Shown here piece after piece: positions 54,849 to 64,000 of a stretch of DNA of 64,000 nucleotides. Both the position numbers and the translations under genes were made by a program. The stretch's first letter is position 1. Each line of letters begins with the position of its first letter. Where the stretch lies: contig CM055312.2 in the NCBI GenBank assembly GCA_029255685.2, positions 17,198,649 to 17,262,648 of the forward strand, written 5' to 3'. This DNA is from Silene conica (taxonomy: Eukaryota > Streptophyta > Magnoliopsida > Caryophyllales > Caryophyllaceae). A model generated the notes under the pieces. That model was not told where the DNA came from and did no database searches. It worked only from the letters and a program-made list of their open reading frames with translations.

Positions 54849-54876
54849 GTTTAAGGAACAAAAAAGTTCCTTAAAC
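54849..54876 (-). other. Leader stem-loop of X-
   Basis: GTTTAAGGAAC / GTTCCTTAAAC, 11-bp perfect stem with an A6 loop, between primer site and leader ORF. The core TTAAGGAAC/GTTCCTTAA is shared with Y. Confidence 0.7.
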
Positions 54877-54917
54877 AAAGGGAAACAAAAACAAAAACAA
54901 TAAACACTGGCGTCACC

Positions 54918-54935
54918 TCCCCGGCAACGGCGCCA
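54918..54935 (-). other. Primer-binding site of X- (tRNA-Asp)
   Basis: Minus strand TGGCGCCGTTGCCGGGGA, 5 bp after the LTR. Confidence 0.9.
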
Positions 54936-54940
54936 AAATT

Positions 54941-56509
54941 TGATGCCCGTCGTTGAGGGTACCAAAGATAAATTTATAATTCCTAAACTTAAACTATAGA
55001 TAGTGAAAGTCAGGGTCGAACCACAGAGAGGTGGGGAGTGTTTATTGTTGAATGTTAATGTTTAAAGGTAACAAATTTGGGGGTTTGATTGGTTGATTAC
55101 TATATCTAAGGCAAAGATTAAAATAAAACAAGAAATAAAGATGAGAATAAAATATAATAAAAGGGATGCTAGGATGTTTGGGGTAATAAATAGCTAAGGT
55201 AATATAAATCCTAAGGTCAACATGTATTGCAGTCGCGTAAGGGGTGTAACATAACTTTTTAGGTCTATGCTACCTAATAGCTCCTTTCGGCCTATGCTAT
55301 TAGTTCCTAGGTTTCACAATTATTGGGTGTCAACAATAAGGGTGATTCCTAAATCCTAGGTCACATACCATTCAGTCTTAAGTAACCTAGCCGTCTTAAG
55401 GTGTAAACCAATGCCCTTCCCGTATCTCTCAATCTTGGGTAGGTCATTACTAACGTCCTACAAGTCTCCTTTCAGTCTCATTGTAGGATATTATAGTCAA
55501 CAAGTTAAGACGAAACAAGATACGTACGCGGGTGGTCGACCGACCAGCTATTCCAGTCGGCCGACCACAGCCTCGGTCGACCGACCCACTATTTGAGTCG
55601 GCCGACCGCGGCTCTGCTACAAGTCGGTCTCGGAATTTCTACTACCTATGCATATTCATCCCCTACATCCTAACATATGAAAATTAGCTACTCATGGTTA
55701 TTAAGACGATTATGAAAATGGGAATAAACATGGTAAATATAGTAAATAATCTAAACATGCGAGATTCAATAAAGCTTGAGAATTCTATTGTAATTAAACG
55801 CAATAGTAATAAGAACAATAATAAAGCTAGATTAAGAGAGTAATTACCAAAGTCGGAATTAGGGCAGAAAGCAACAAACTTTATTGAATGCTTGGGAATT
55901 ATTGAAGGATTACAAATAAACTAATGAACTGAATGAAAACTGGATGATTGAATCTCTCCAAAACTGAATGAATATGAATTCTTGAATAAAACTTCCTACT
56001 AAACCCTAACTACAAGATTAGCTTATATAGGGCAAGAGATTAGAGTTTCCTAAAAGACTTCTACTTCTAATTTATTTCCGAAAACTTGTTCCTGGGCTTC
56101 GCTGAGGTCGGTCGACCACTCTAGTGGGTCGGTCGACCTCTTTCACGGGCTTAGGTAAATTCTTGGACTTTTCTTCGGATTTGGACTTTTATGAAAATCA
56201 GGCCTGGTCGGCCGACCCGTTTAGTTGGTCGGTCGACCGCTTCCGCAAAGAATTCTTCGGTTTTCTTCTCGCTTTGACTTTTGGTACTTAGATAAAGACT
56301 CCAGTTGACTTTCCACTGTTCCTTAATTATGTAAAAGACTCGAGGACATGAATTTGGTGCTAAATCGTCCTTTTTCCGCATAAATCTGCAAAAGTGCATA
56401 GAAATACGAAAGTGCACGATTGTTGGGAAATAAAGGCTAAAACATAGCAAATGAGCGACCAAATGCGTGTAAAAATAGATGAAAAACATCATAAAATAGA
56501 CACGCATCA
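54941..56509 (-). repeat. 5' LTR of X- (1569 bp)
   Basis: Partner of 28340-29908, same length. ATAGA follows at 56510. Confidence 0.95.
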
Positions 56510-57818
56510 ATAGAGATTCGGGGTTAGTCACTTTTTTGCAATTTCGACTCATGAATAAGGGGTACCATTTGACCCTTACTGATTTTGCTGGAATTTTGGG
56601 GCTGAATAGTGCGGCCCCATTGCATGCCCCTGATAGTGTTGTATTGGAGTCGGTTTGGACTTCTATTACTGGATTGGTGAGTTCAAGGGGGAGAAGAAGC
56701 CGGCAAACAGGGTGCATCTTACTCCAATTAGGATTCTACAAAGATTTTTGGGGTGGACCGTCTTTTCCCAAGACGAGCCACACAATTTCACAACTGTCGA
56801 GCTTGAGATTCTAGCTTCTGCTTTGATCACCAAACCTACCAAATTTGAGATCAACATAGCTCACCACATGGTGCTTCACCTAGCCCGACTTAGCCATCAG
56901 CCCCGTTTGTCCACACCCATTTGTGTAGGGGGCATGATTACTTTGATTGCTTCAGCTGTTTGCCGGAGGAGCTTTAGGGTCGATTATATTGGAGGGGAGA
57001 ATGTACTCTCCCGCCGCTACCTTATGGAGGGATTGGGGTGGATTAAGTGGAACCCCAGCGACAACAAGTCATATTGGCAGATTCGAGTGGATGGAGTCGA
57101 TAAAAACTCCATCCCTTTACCGAACTCTGAGAGAATGAGGGTGATGCCTGATCTACCCTCCTATCTCCTCCCTATTGAAGCTCCTTCTGAGGGTACTTCT
57201 TCCGGCCCTCCTGCGACCCGAGTCTACACCCGAGACCAGCGCCGACCCACCACCAGTGGCCTTGCATTCCAGCAGCCTTCTCTTCCTATACCACTGTTCG
57301 GCGGCTCTAGTTTTTTCTAGGGGGCCTCTTCTAGTTCGGCTCCTCCTCCTAGCCATGTTCCTCAGACTATAGTGGATTTCATGGCTCGCATGGATCTGAG
57401 GCATGGGGAGACCGTTCGGAGGCGTGCACTTGAGGACGTACGACACTCTGATACTAATGCCAGGATAGACTATTTGTACCACGATCAGGCTTGGGGGAAC
57501 TTCTCCACTTATGATCGTGGCATTCAGCAGGGGTACCGTCACAGTTCTGGGCACCATCCTTCTTACTACACTCCTCCCGAGGCTGAGTATGTGCCCTCCT
57601 CCGAGCCTCATTTCGCCGGAGAGGTACATGTTGCTGCGGACTACTACTCTAGGCCGATTTTTCCCCCGGTGAGTGAGCGAGAGAGATTTGATGCGCCTCG
57701 TCGGTCCTTTGCAGCTGCTTCCACTTCTGGGTTCTCCAACGAGTACTACGTGAACCCGGATGATTTTTTGCATGGAGATGGTCATGGGGAGACCGGAGAC
57801 GACGGTGGTGGTAACTAG
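56510..57818 (+). pseudogene. Z ORF-1, 3' part
   Basis: Continues the gene after X-: NKGYHLTLTDFAGILGLN matches the conserved core also seen in the Y copy (NETYALTLTQFAQILGLS). A 1-bp shift near 56650 moves the frame; the next stretch (56655-57320) includes ICVGGMITLIASAVCRRSFR. A TAG at 57318-57320 interrupts the frame, which then stays open to 57818 with a Ser/Pro/Tyr-rich, acidic Gly-rich C-terminus (GDDGGGN). Two insertions, one shift and one stop make it a pseudogene. The function of the family is unknown. Confidence 0.8.
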
Positions 57819-60760
57819 TGAGAGGTTGTTTGATGCCTATGCTCCCCATTGAAAAATCCAAAGCAAGTAACTCCCTTGATCCAAATTTCACTTTAGTTTA
57901 CATTTTCCTTTCTAGCATGCATTTAGAGTAGTTAGTTTAGTTTAGTTAGTTTGTTTTAGTTTTTTATTCATCATCTCATATCATTAGTTTAGTTGCATAT
58001 AGTTGCATTCATGTAGATGCATTAGATTTATATTTTTGTATCATATTGTCACATGTAGTTTGCATACATGTAGATTAGAGCATTTAGTTTGCATTTAGTT
58101 TAGTTTTTAGTTTTTCATCTTCTTTTGTTTCTTTTTGTTTTTATTGATTTCATAAAAATAAAAAATCCAAAAAAAAATTGAAAAACCAAAAACTTTCAAA
58201 AACATGTTCTTTATTTTCCGGTCTTCCTCCTCACATTATGCATATAAATAAGTGTGGGGAGGAAGAACCGTTTATTTCAAAAAAACACAAAAACAAGTTT
58301 TTATTTTATCAAAACATTCAAAAAGCCAAAAACATGTTGTTTTCGTTCTTTTTCTTCATTTCCCCCTTGCACTTTGTTCCATTGAGGACAATGTAAATCT
58401 TAAGTGTGGGGAGGGAAAATATCTACTTTGTGAATATTTGTTTGCTTTTGTAAATATGAAAAAACTTTAAAAATACCAAAAAAATCGAAAAATTTCAAAA
58501 TTTCCAAAAAATATGTTCTTCCTTTCCTTTGTTTTAGTTCTTTGTTTGCCTTGTATATATATTTGTTTGTTGGACTAACAAGTTGCAGATATGACGACAA
58601 CCCGAGGTATTAGGAGAATGAAGATGCTTGGTATACTCTTTCCTACTTCTTTCTCCCCCTCCCGATTTCTTTTTATGTCGATATCATGAAGGAGAACGGG
58701 ATTTTTGTGCCTTGGATGTTTCCTTGGGGAACTTTTGGTTGTTGTGGTTGATGTGCTGTTAGGCTAGTCTTCTTGTTGTTGCTTGTTTGTTGTGTTTAGT
58801 TTTAGTGTGCTTTTGTTTCACATGCCTTTTCATTTTCATAGTTTTGTGAATATGTGTTAGTCGGTTTTTCCGTTTTGTTTTTGTTTGTAAATATGCATAG
58901 GAGGTTGAATAGTGGAGGATATATGCCGTCAATGATGATTTTTGTCTTGCTTGTGTCTTTCCCCTCCTAATAGCTTGCACCGTTGATGTCACCTTGTTAG
59001 GGTTCTTGCTTGCAAGGACCCGGAAGTCTAGGCTTAATGACCAAGTTTCGACCACCTTGTGAGACCGTGTTAGACCTTGACTCGACCTAAGACCGACATT
59101 AGCTACTCAAATGTGAGGATAGAGCCTCCTTTATAGTCGGTCCATCAAACCGACTCAGTTTAGGATTGTGAGTAGTCCTCCTTACGTGGTGTGTTATGTC
59201 TATACGCATAAGAATGGCGCTCATTCCTTATTTCCGTGATTAATGTTCATGTGCATGTGAGACAACTTTTGTTCCAAATAAATCAACTTCACATTTGCCA
59301 AATTAGCCTTGTTTTGACCCTTGTATTGTATTTCCCTTTTGTTTAACCACTCTGAGCCTTAACCTTTTCATTTGGCCTAAACTACTAAATGAACTACATC
59401 CCAAAAACATCCTTCCTTGATCAAGAATGGTTGCTTTTATGGTGATTTGTTAGTGGTAGAGTCGGGAATTTAGATGCCGGTTGGTGGCTTCTTCCGTTGT
59501 GGTCGTTACTTTGTGTTTGTTTGGTGTTTGGGAGTTTGAAAAAGAAAAGAAAAAAAAAATGAAAAAATAAAGAAAATAGAAAATCAAAGAAAAAAGTTGA
59601 AAAAGTTTTGAAAAATCCAAAAAGAAAAATGTACATATGTGTTTTTGAAAGAGAAAAAGGCTAGCAACAAGTCCCTTCCATCAAGGGGACATAGAAAAAG
59701 CCGTTGCTACAATAATGCGTTCTTTTGATGTTTTTGCACGCGTGCCGGGTTTACACATTTTTTGCATTTGATTTGATTTTCAAGTCGTATGTTAGAGTGT
59801 AGACGTTGTTCGGTGTTGCTAATAATGACCGCTTTGTCTAAGTTTGTGATGGGTCCGATTTTTCCAAAGTAAGTTGGGGTTTATGCAATTTTTGCTTGGT
59901 TTTGCAAAAGCCAAAGTTAGGGCATAGACGTTGCTTAGTTGTTGTAATAAGGTGTTGTGTAGATTTTGGCGATCATTCTTGTTTTTGAGCCTCAAATCCT
60001 AGAACGGTGCTTGCACCAAACCATTTTCACCCAACCCAAGCCCCATTACATCCTTGTGGTTGTTCTCATCATGTGCATTTGCATTTTTCATTGATTTTTG
60101 GATGGAGTACCATTCTAGATTGCGGGCATGCTTCGCAAGTTGAGGTAGGTGAGTGATTTTGGTTACTTTTTGTCACAAAAATCGCCCCCCTTTCTTTCCT
60201 TGTGTGTTGAGTGTCACCCGTGAGAGTCGCTACTTAGGGTTCTTTTATCGGTTATGGGTCTTGCATGGAGTCGAATCATGTGTGTGTCGTGTCATTCTTG
60301 GAAGTTTAGCTTAGTACTTCCGGTTGCCCGCCTTGAATTAGTTTCTTGGTCTTTGGTGATGTCATTCTTGGTTGCTTGAGCTTGATTTAGGGGTTTGACA
60401 CCTTGGTTAGACTTTGAGTCGGCATCCTCCGCTATAGACCTCCTTTGTTTTGTTTTTCAAAACCCCGCTTGAATGAGGCAAGTGGTTTTGTTTTCCTTTT
60501 TCCGATGCATGTTGGTTGTCTATACGTGTCTAGTTCTTACTTGTTGGCATCAAAAGTTTTGTAGCAAGACCTTACTTGCCTTGCAATAGGGCATTCTCCC
60601 TCATGAATGTCAAATTGTGAGTTGAAAGGGCTACGGGTGTAGCTAAACCCGATTCGGCTTATAGTTAGCTTAGTTAGTTTGTTTTTTTGTTTTTAATAAG
60701 GGTTATGTAGTTACTTGATCTCTTACTCGAGGACGAGTAAGGTTTAAGTGTGGGGAATTC
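57819..60760 (+). other. 3' non-coding internal region of Z
   Basis: About 2.9 kb with no coding capacity, nearly the same as 1-2888. It contains a CATTG-AGGA-CAATG stem (58380-58393), PPT-like GTGTGGGGAGG tracts (about 58253 and 58403), the recurrent AGATTGCGGGCATG...GTAGGTGAG block (about 60116-60152), a GTGTCACCCGTGAGAGTC block (about 60210), and CTCGAGGACGAGTAAGG before the polypurine tract (60748-60760). Confidence 0.85.
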
Positions 60761-62344
60761 TGATGAGCCCAAATTCGGTCATTATTTTCCCTTGTTTTCC
60801 TTTTATTTCGATCCCGTTTCACTCCCATTTGGCACGATTTCGTCCCTTTTTATGCCCGATATCTCTTTTCTACATGTTTGGTTGCCATGTTGTAGGACTT
60901 GACGCGGGAATGAAGAAACGAGAACAAAACGTGGTGAAATCAAGGCAAAATGGAAGAAAAAGAGACTGAAATGGCATAGTGGGGTCCTCAGCCGGTCGGC
61001 CGGCAGCCGGTCCGCCGACTGGGAGCCCCTAAGCCTTGGGTTTGCTTTTTGAAGACGTATGTTCCAGACCTTGCAATTTGGGTCCTCAACCGGTGGCCAA
61101 CCGGCAGCCGGCTGACCGGCTGGGACCCCCTCACCATTGCCTCTATTCATTTCAAGTCAGACCATGGAGAATACATCCCCAGCCGGTGGCCAACCGGCAG
61201 CCGGTCCATCGGCTGGCAGGACCTGGGCATTGTGAAGAAAAGGAAAAGATTGCAGAAGTCCATATTTGGACTCTCAGCCGGTCCCAGACCGGCAGCCGGT
61301 CGACCGGCTGAGAGTCGCTTTTCAGAATTTCGCGCACTATATAAACCCGCACTTAGTCTTTTATTTCATATTTTACTTAGCACGCAATTCTAAGCAATTT
61401 TCTAGGGTTTTTACTGTTTCATTAGCATACACTTAGCATACAAAAACTCTCTTAAATATTTAATCCTCCTTAGATCTTAGTTTAATCTTTGAATTCTTGT
61501 TAACCTTTCTTTAGTAATCTCTTTAGTAATCTTCTTGGGCAATTGTAAGAGGTTTTATTAGGTTGTATTTTGAAGGATTTGAAAGAACTCTTCAACTTGT
61601 TATCCAAGTTACTTCCTTTTCCTTTGCTATTGGTATAATCTCTCTAATCTCCACTTAGTTATTGCATTTGTTTAAGTATCTTTTGAATCAATTGTTTACC
61701 TTTACTTGTTCATGATGTTTAGCATTTGTTTATCTCTTGTTCACATGTTTTTCCTAGCCATGAGTGAGTAGTCCTTTTGCTAGGGTTAGGGGTGCACTTG
61801 GGTAGTTGGTGTTGATGTTTGTTGTTTAGGGTTAGGGTTTTGTTTTCATCTTTGTTAGGTTTACATTGTATGCATGCTAGATGTTTGATGAAATGCCTCA
61901 ACGACGGTTGGGCACGATTCTTATTGTCGTTTGCCTTAGACGATAGTCTAGGACTTTCATAGGCATGTGTATGTGTTAGGTTGACCTTGTTTGTAGTGAA
62001 AGCTAGAATAAGACTCGACCTTAGATTAGTCAAATCGAAAGACGAGACGGACCTAGACCTAACATAGATGAGACCACCTACCCTTGGCATGTTTGACATC
62101 GACTACCCTAGTAACCCCCGACACCCTAGTTGCTTTAATCATCAATTTCATCTCAATTTATTTGCTTTAGTTGTTCTTTAGTAGTTAATCAATCTCAAAC
62201 TTATTACCCCGACTCGAGTTATAATTAGAACATAACTATATAACTTCCCCACCATCTTCGTGTTCGACAACCCTATTATACTACTAATTTGGGTTTTATA
62301 AATGTGTTTGATCGTGAGAACTGACGACTAAATCTCGCGCATCA
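60761..62344 (+). repeat. 3' LTR of Z (1584 bp)
   Basis: Same boundaries and layout as the 5' LTR. A 4-bp deletion near 61805 and about 15 substitutions separate the two. AACAC follows at 62345. Confidence 0.95.
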
Positions 62345-62398
62345 AACACGAATCCCGTACTTGAGCTCGCTAATAGTCAAAAAACTTGTCATAGCCAT
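62345..62398 (-). pseudogene. RPA-like exon, 5' part with the start codon
   Basis: ATG at 62398, then MAMTSFLTISELKYGIRV: the usual opening of DUF223/RPA-like proteins (short N-terminus, then a LKxG-type OB-fold strand). The frame continues exactly into 16718 once Z and one TSD copy are disregarded, which supports both the gene call and the Z borders. Confidence 0.6.
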
Positions 62399-63585
62399 TT
62401 GATATGAAAAGTTGTTGATGTATGATAGCAGGTACTGAGTTTCACGTGAATAATAAATTGTTGAGGCAAGTACTGAGTTTCACGTGAATAAATATTGTTG
62501 AGGTAGGTACGTAGTTTGTGGAAGCTTAAAGTCTCTATTTATAATTCGGAGATAGTTCTTCTCAAGTGGAACTCTGTAGGAGGTAAAACTCTGTATTTAG
62601 GTAATATTTAGCATTCCGCCGTGTAATTAGCTTATGGAATTTACCATTCAGTCGTGTAATTAGATTATGGAATATTAATATGTATATTAATATTTACGTT
62701 TATGGAATATTATTAATTATTAATTTGTATATTAATTAATATTGGCAAAGATTACCATTCAGCCGTGTAATTAGCTTATGGAATTTATCATTCAGCCGTG
62801 TAATATTGGAAAATTCCGAGATTACAATCTTGACCGAGAATTTTGCCTTATGCAATTATTTTTTATGATTTAACTTAACCGAGAATCTGGCCTTATGCAA
62901 TTAATTTCGACTACTTCCTAAAATATTATATGATTTGGTTTCTTATTATATGATTTGGTTTATTATTTATGGAATTATGGAAAGATTTAGATAATTTAGT
63001 TATGGAATCTTTCTTAATTATCGATCCCCGAGATCACGGCTAATATCTGTGATTGTACCTAAATAAGAATTCCATAACTAACAATTTAAATTACGACTAT
63101 TCAGAAAGTTGTTGTGTTTTGGCAAGATCTGTGATTGTACCTAAATAAGAATTCCATAACTAACAATTTAAATTACGACTATTCAGAAAGTTGTTGTGTT
63201 TTTGCAAGATTTAGTTATTGATGTTCATATCTTTTACTATTGACGTTCATTTAGATAATAATAATAAAATAATATAATATTTTTATCAAATAAAAATGGA
63301 CCAGTAATAAATCATAGAATAGAATATTTAGAATAGAATATTAGTTGATTTCTGGGATTTGATTCGAATTATTAGTTTTGGAAACGTTTTTTATGGCATA
63401 GAATAGAATATTTTGTATTTAATTATTAAATTATTAATTATTATGATGTGGCATAAATGGGAAATGTTGATTGGTCTACAAAACAGAAATTTCAGAGGGT
63501 GAATGTGAGAGCGAGAAACACTAAATGCTGAAACCTTACTGCGCCGCGTCAGCTGAAAAAAATTCTTCTTTTATAGTAATAATGA
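62399..63585 (-). repeat. Helitron 5' region with tandem duplications
   Basis: An 82-bp tandem duplication (63045-63126 and 63127-63208, with one visible difference), two copies of a segment with AGTACTGAGTTTCACGTGAATAA (near 62430 and 62468), and three or four copies of CATTCAGCCGTGTAATTAG.TTATGGAA (62605-62810). No ORF. It holds the Helitron 5' terminus and presumably the promoter of the RPA-like transcript. Confidence 0.8.
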
Positions 63586-64000
63586 TGAAGCTTAATTAAA
63601 AAGTAACCATATTTTACTTGTTAAGTAAACCAAATCGCGAAAGGTCGTCGACGTTTTGCGAAAAATCGTCGACGTAATTCATTAAAAAGACCAACACTAC
63701 CCTTGACCCCTCCCAAATACCCCCATATTCAATTAACCCAAACCCACCCTAAACCCTCACCCACAACCACCCACCTCACACAACCGCCGCACCACCACCG
63801 CACCAGACGAGCACCGCCGCCGCACCAGCCCGCCGCCGCCGCACCAGCCCACCAACGCTGCACCACCAACCTCTAGAAGGTTAGTTTTTTATTTTTTTTC
63901 TTTTAATTAGACTTATATTTTGTTGTAGTTGTTGTTGTTATTGTTATTGTTAATGTTAATTAGGTTAGATTTGTTAGTTTTAATTTTAATTAGGTTTAGT
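63586..64000. other. Flank beyond the Helitron
   Basis: Probably the former upstream DNA of DAD1. Includes a 21-bp tandem repeat GCGAAA(G/A)(G/A)TCGTCGACGT (63637-63678), then a C-rich stretch with CCGCCGCACCA repeats (63780-63865) and a T-rich end. It could be the 5' UTR or first exon of a gene to the right; this cannot be settled here. Confidence 0.4.

Larger units (their letters stand above)
28340..56509 (-). mobile_element. Athila-like non-autonomous element X-, interrupted by Y
   Basis: Minus orientation, ATAGA on both sides (28335-28339 and 56510-56514). LTRs are 1569 bp each and differ at about six positions by eye (about 0.4%). Net length is about 8.2 kb. Order on the minus strand: LTR, tRNA-Asp primer site, stem-loop, leader ORF, Gag-Pro ORF, long 3' region, LTR. 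There is no RT, RNase H or integrase. Confidence 0.95.
16724..62344 (+). mobile_element. Athila-like LTR retrotransposon Z, interrupted by X+ and X-
   Basis: LTRs at 16724-18311 and 60761-62344, a perfect AACAC duplication, a tRNA-Asp primer site and a polypurine tract define it. Net of nested insertions it is about 12.2 kb. Coding order is gag, protease, then an ORF-1-family gene; no RT, RNase H or integrase is present, so it depended on a helper. LTRs differ at about 15 of 1585 positions plus one 4-bp indel by eye (about 1%). Confidence 0.95.
15653..63585 (-). mobile_element. Helitron (host of the nested stack)
   Basis: On the minus strand the 5' end reads TCATTATTACTATAAAAG (from 63585, preceded by A) and the 3' end is a short hairpin (CGTGC/GCACG at 15667-15679) followed by GGGCAAAAATACTAG and T. 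TC start, hairpin plus CTAG end, and insertion between A and T are Helitron rules. Inside are a Helitron helicase C-terminal exon and an RPA-like exon. Without element Z (45.6 kb plus a 5-bp duplication) it is about 2.3 kb, so it lacks most of the Rep/helicase and is non-autonomous. It inserted just upstream of DAD1. Confidence 0.8.

Noticed and set aside
23074..56509. X+ and X- as the two ends of one large composite element
   Set aside because: Each has its own 5-bp duplication (CTTAG and ATAGA) and its own LTR pair, so they are separate insertions.
63780..63870. Proline-rich coding exon from CCGCCGCACCA repeats
   Set aside because: No start codon or splice support, and the stretch is low-complexity; left as unassigned flank.

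Overview
This is nuclear DNA of a flowering plant, probably a eudicot. The support is an intact, intron-rich DAD1 gene whose protein is typical of land plants, together with plant-specific transposons: Athila-lineage Ty3 retrotransposons with a tRNA-Asp primer site, a TNP2-type CACTA element and Helitrons. The family or genus cannot be fixed from the sequence alone. Only about 10 kb is host-like DNA. Almost everything else is one deeply nested transposon stack.

Layout. 1-4598 is the 3' end of an Athila-like retrotransposon (element A: non-coding tail plus LTR). 4599-6526 is degenerate DNA ending in a Helitron-type 3' hairpin. 6527-15652 is host sequence with two convergent genes: a small two-exon membrane protein of unknown function (7863-8842, +) and DAD1, a subunit of oligosaccharyltransferase (9454-15516, -, five exons, 115 aa), which has a decayed Copia element in intron 2. 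15653-63585 is a minus-strand Helitron whose 3' end lies 136 bp upstream of the DAD1 start codon. 63586-64000 is the displaced flank.

The stack was resolved through target-site duplications: Helitron > Athila-like element Z (16724-62344, TSD AACAC) > two copies of family X in opposite orientation, X+ (23074-28318, TSD CTTAG) and X- (28340-56509, TSD ATAGA), inserted 16 bp apart in one Z ORF > Athila element Y (31750-51746, TSD GCGGT) inside X- > a CACTA transposon (41156-48829, TSD TCA) inside the gag-pol frame of Y. LTR divergence judged by eye falls in the same order: Z about 1%, X- about 0.4%, Y none seen.

How the parts work. Only Y carries a full polyprotein (Gag, protease, RT, RNase H, integrase) plus an Athila ORF-1 protein in the env position; it is broken by the CACTA element and by an RT frameshift. 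X and Z encode only Gag and protease (Z also an ORF-1 protein) and look non-autonomous. The strongest unexplained signal is a set of GC-rich DNA motifs. X and Y carry more than 30 copies of a strict 12-bp / 9-bp spacer / 12-bp module (GGTCGACCGACC or variants, 21-bp period) in LTRs, untranslated regions and inside gag, where it encodes GRPT-x3-GRPT. Z and A carry CCGG-rich dyads every 90-115 bp that end 22-28 bp before TATA boxes, both in the LTRs and before an internal ORF. Conserved leader stem-loops and conserved 3'-UTR blocks also recur across the families.
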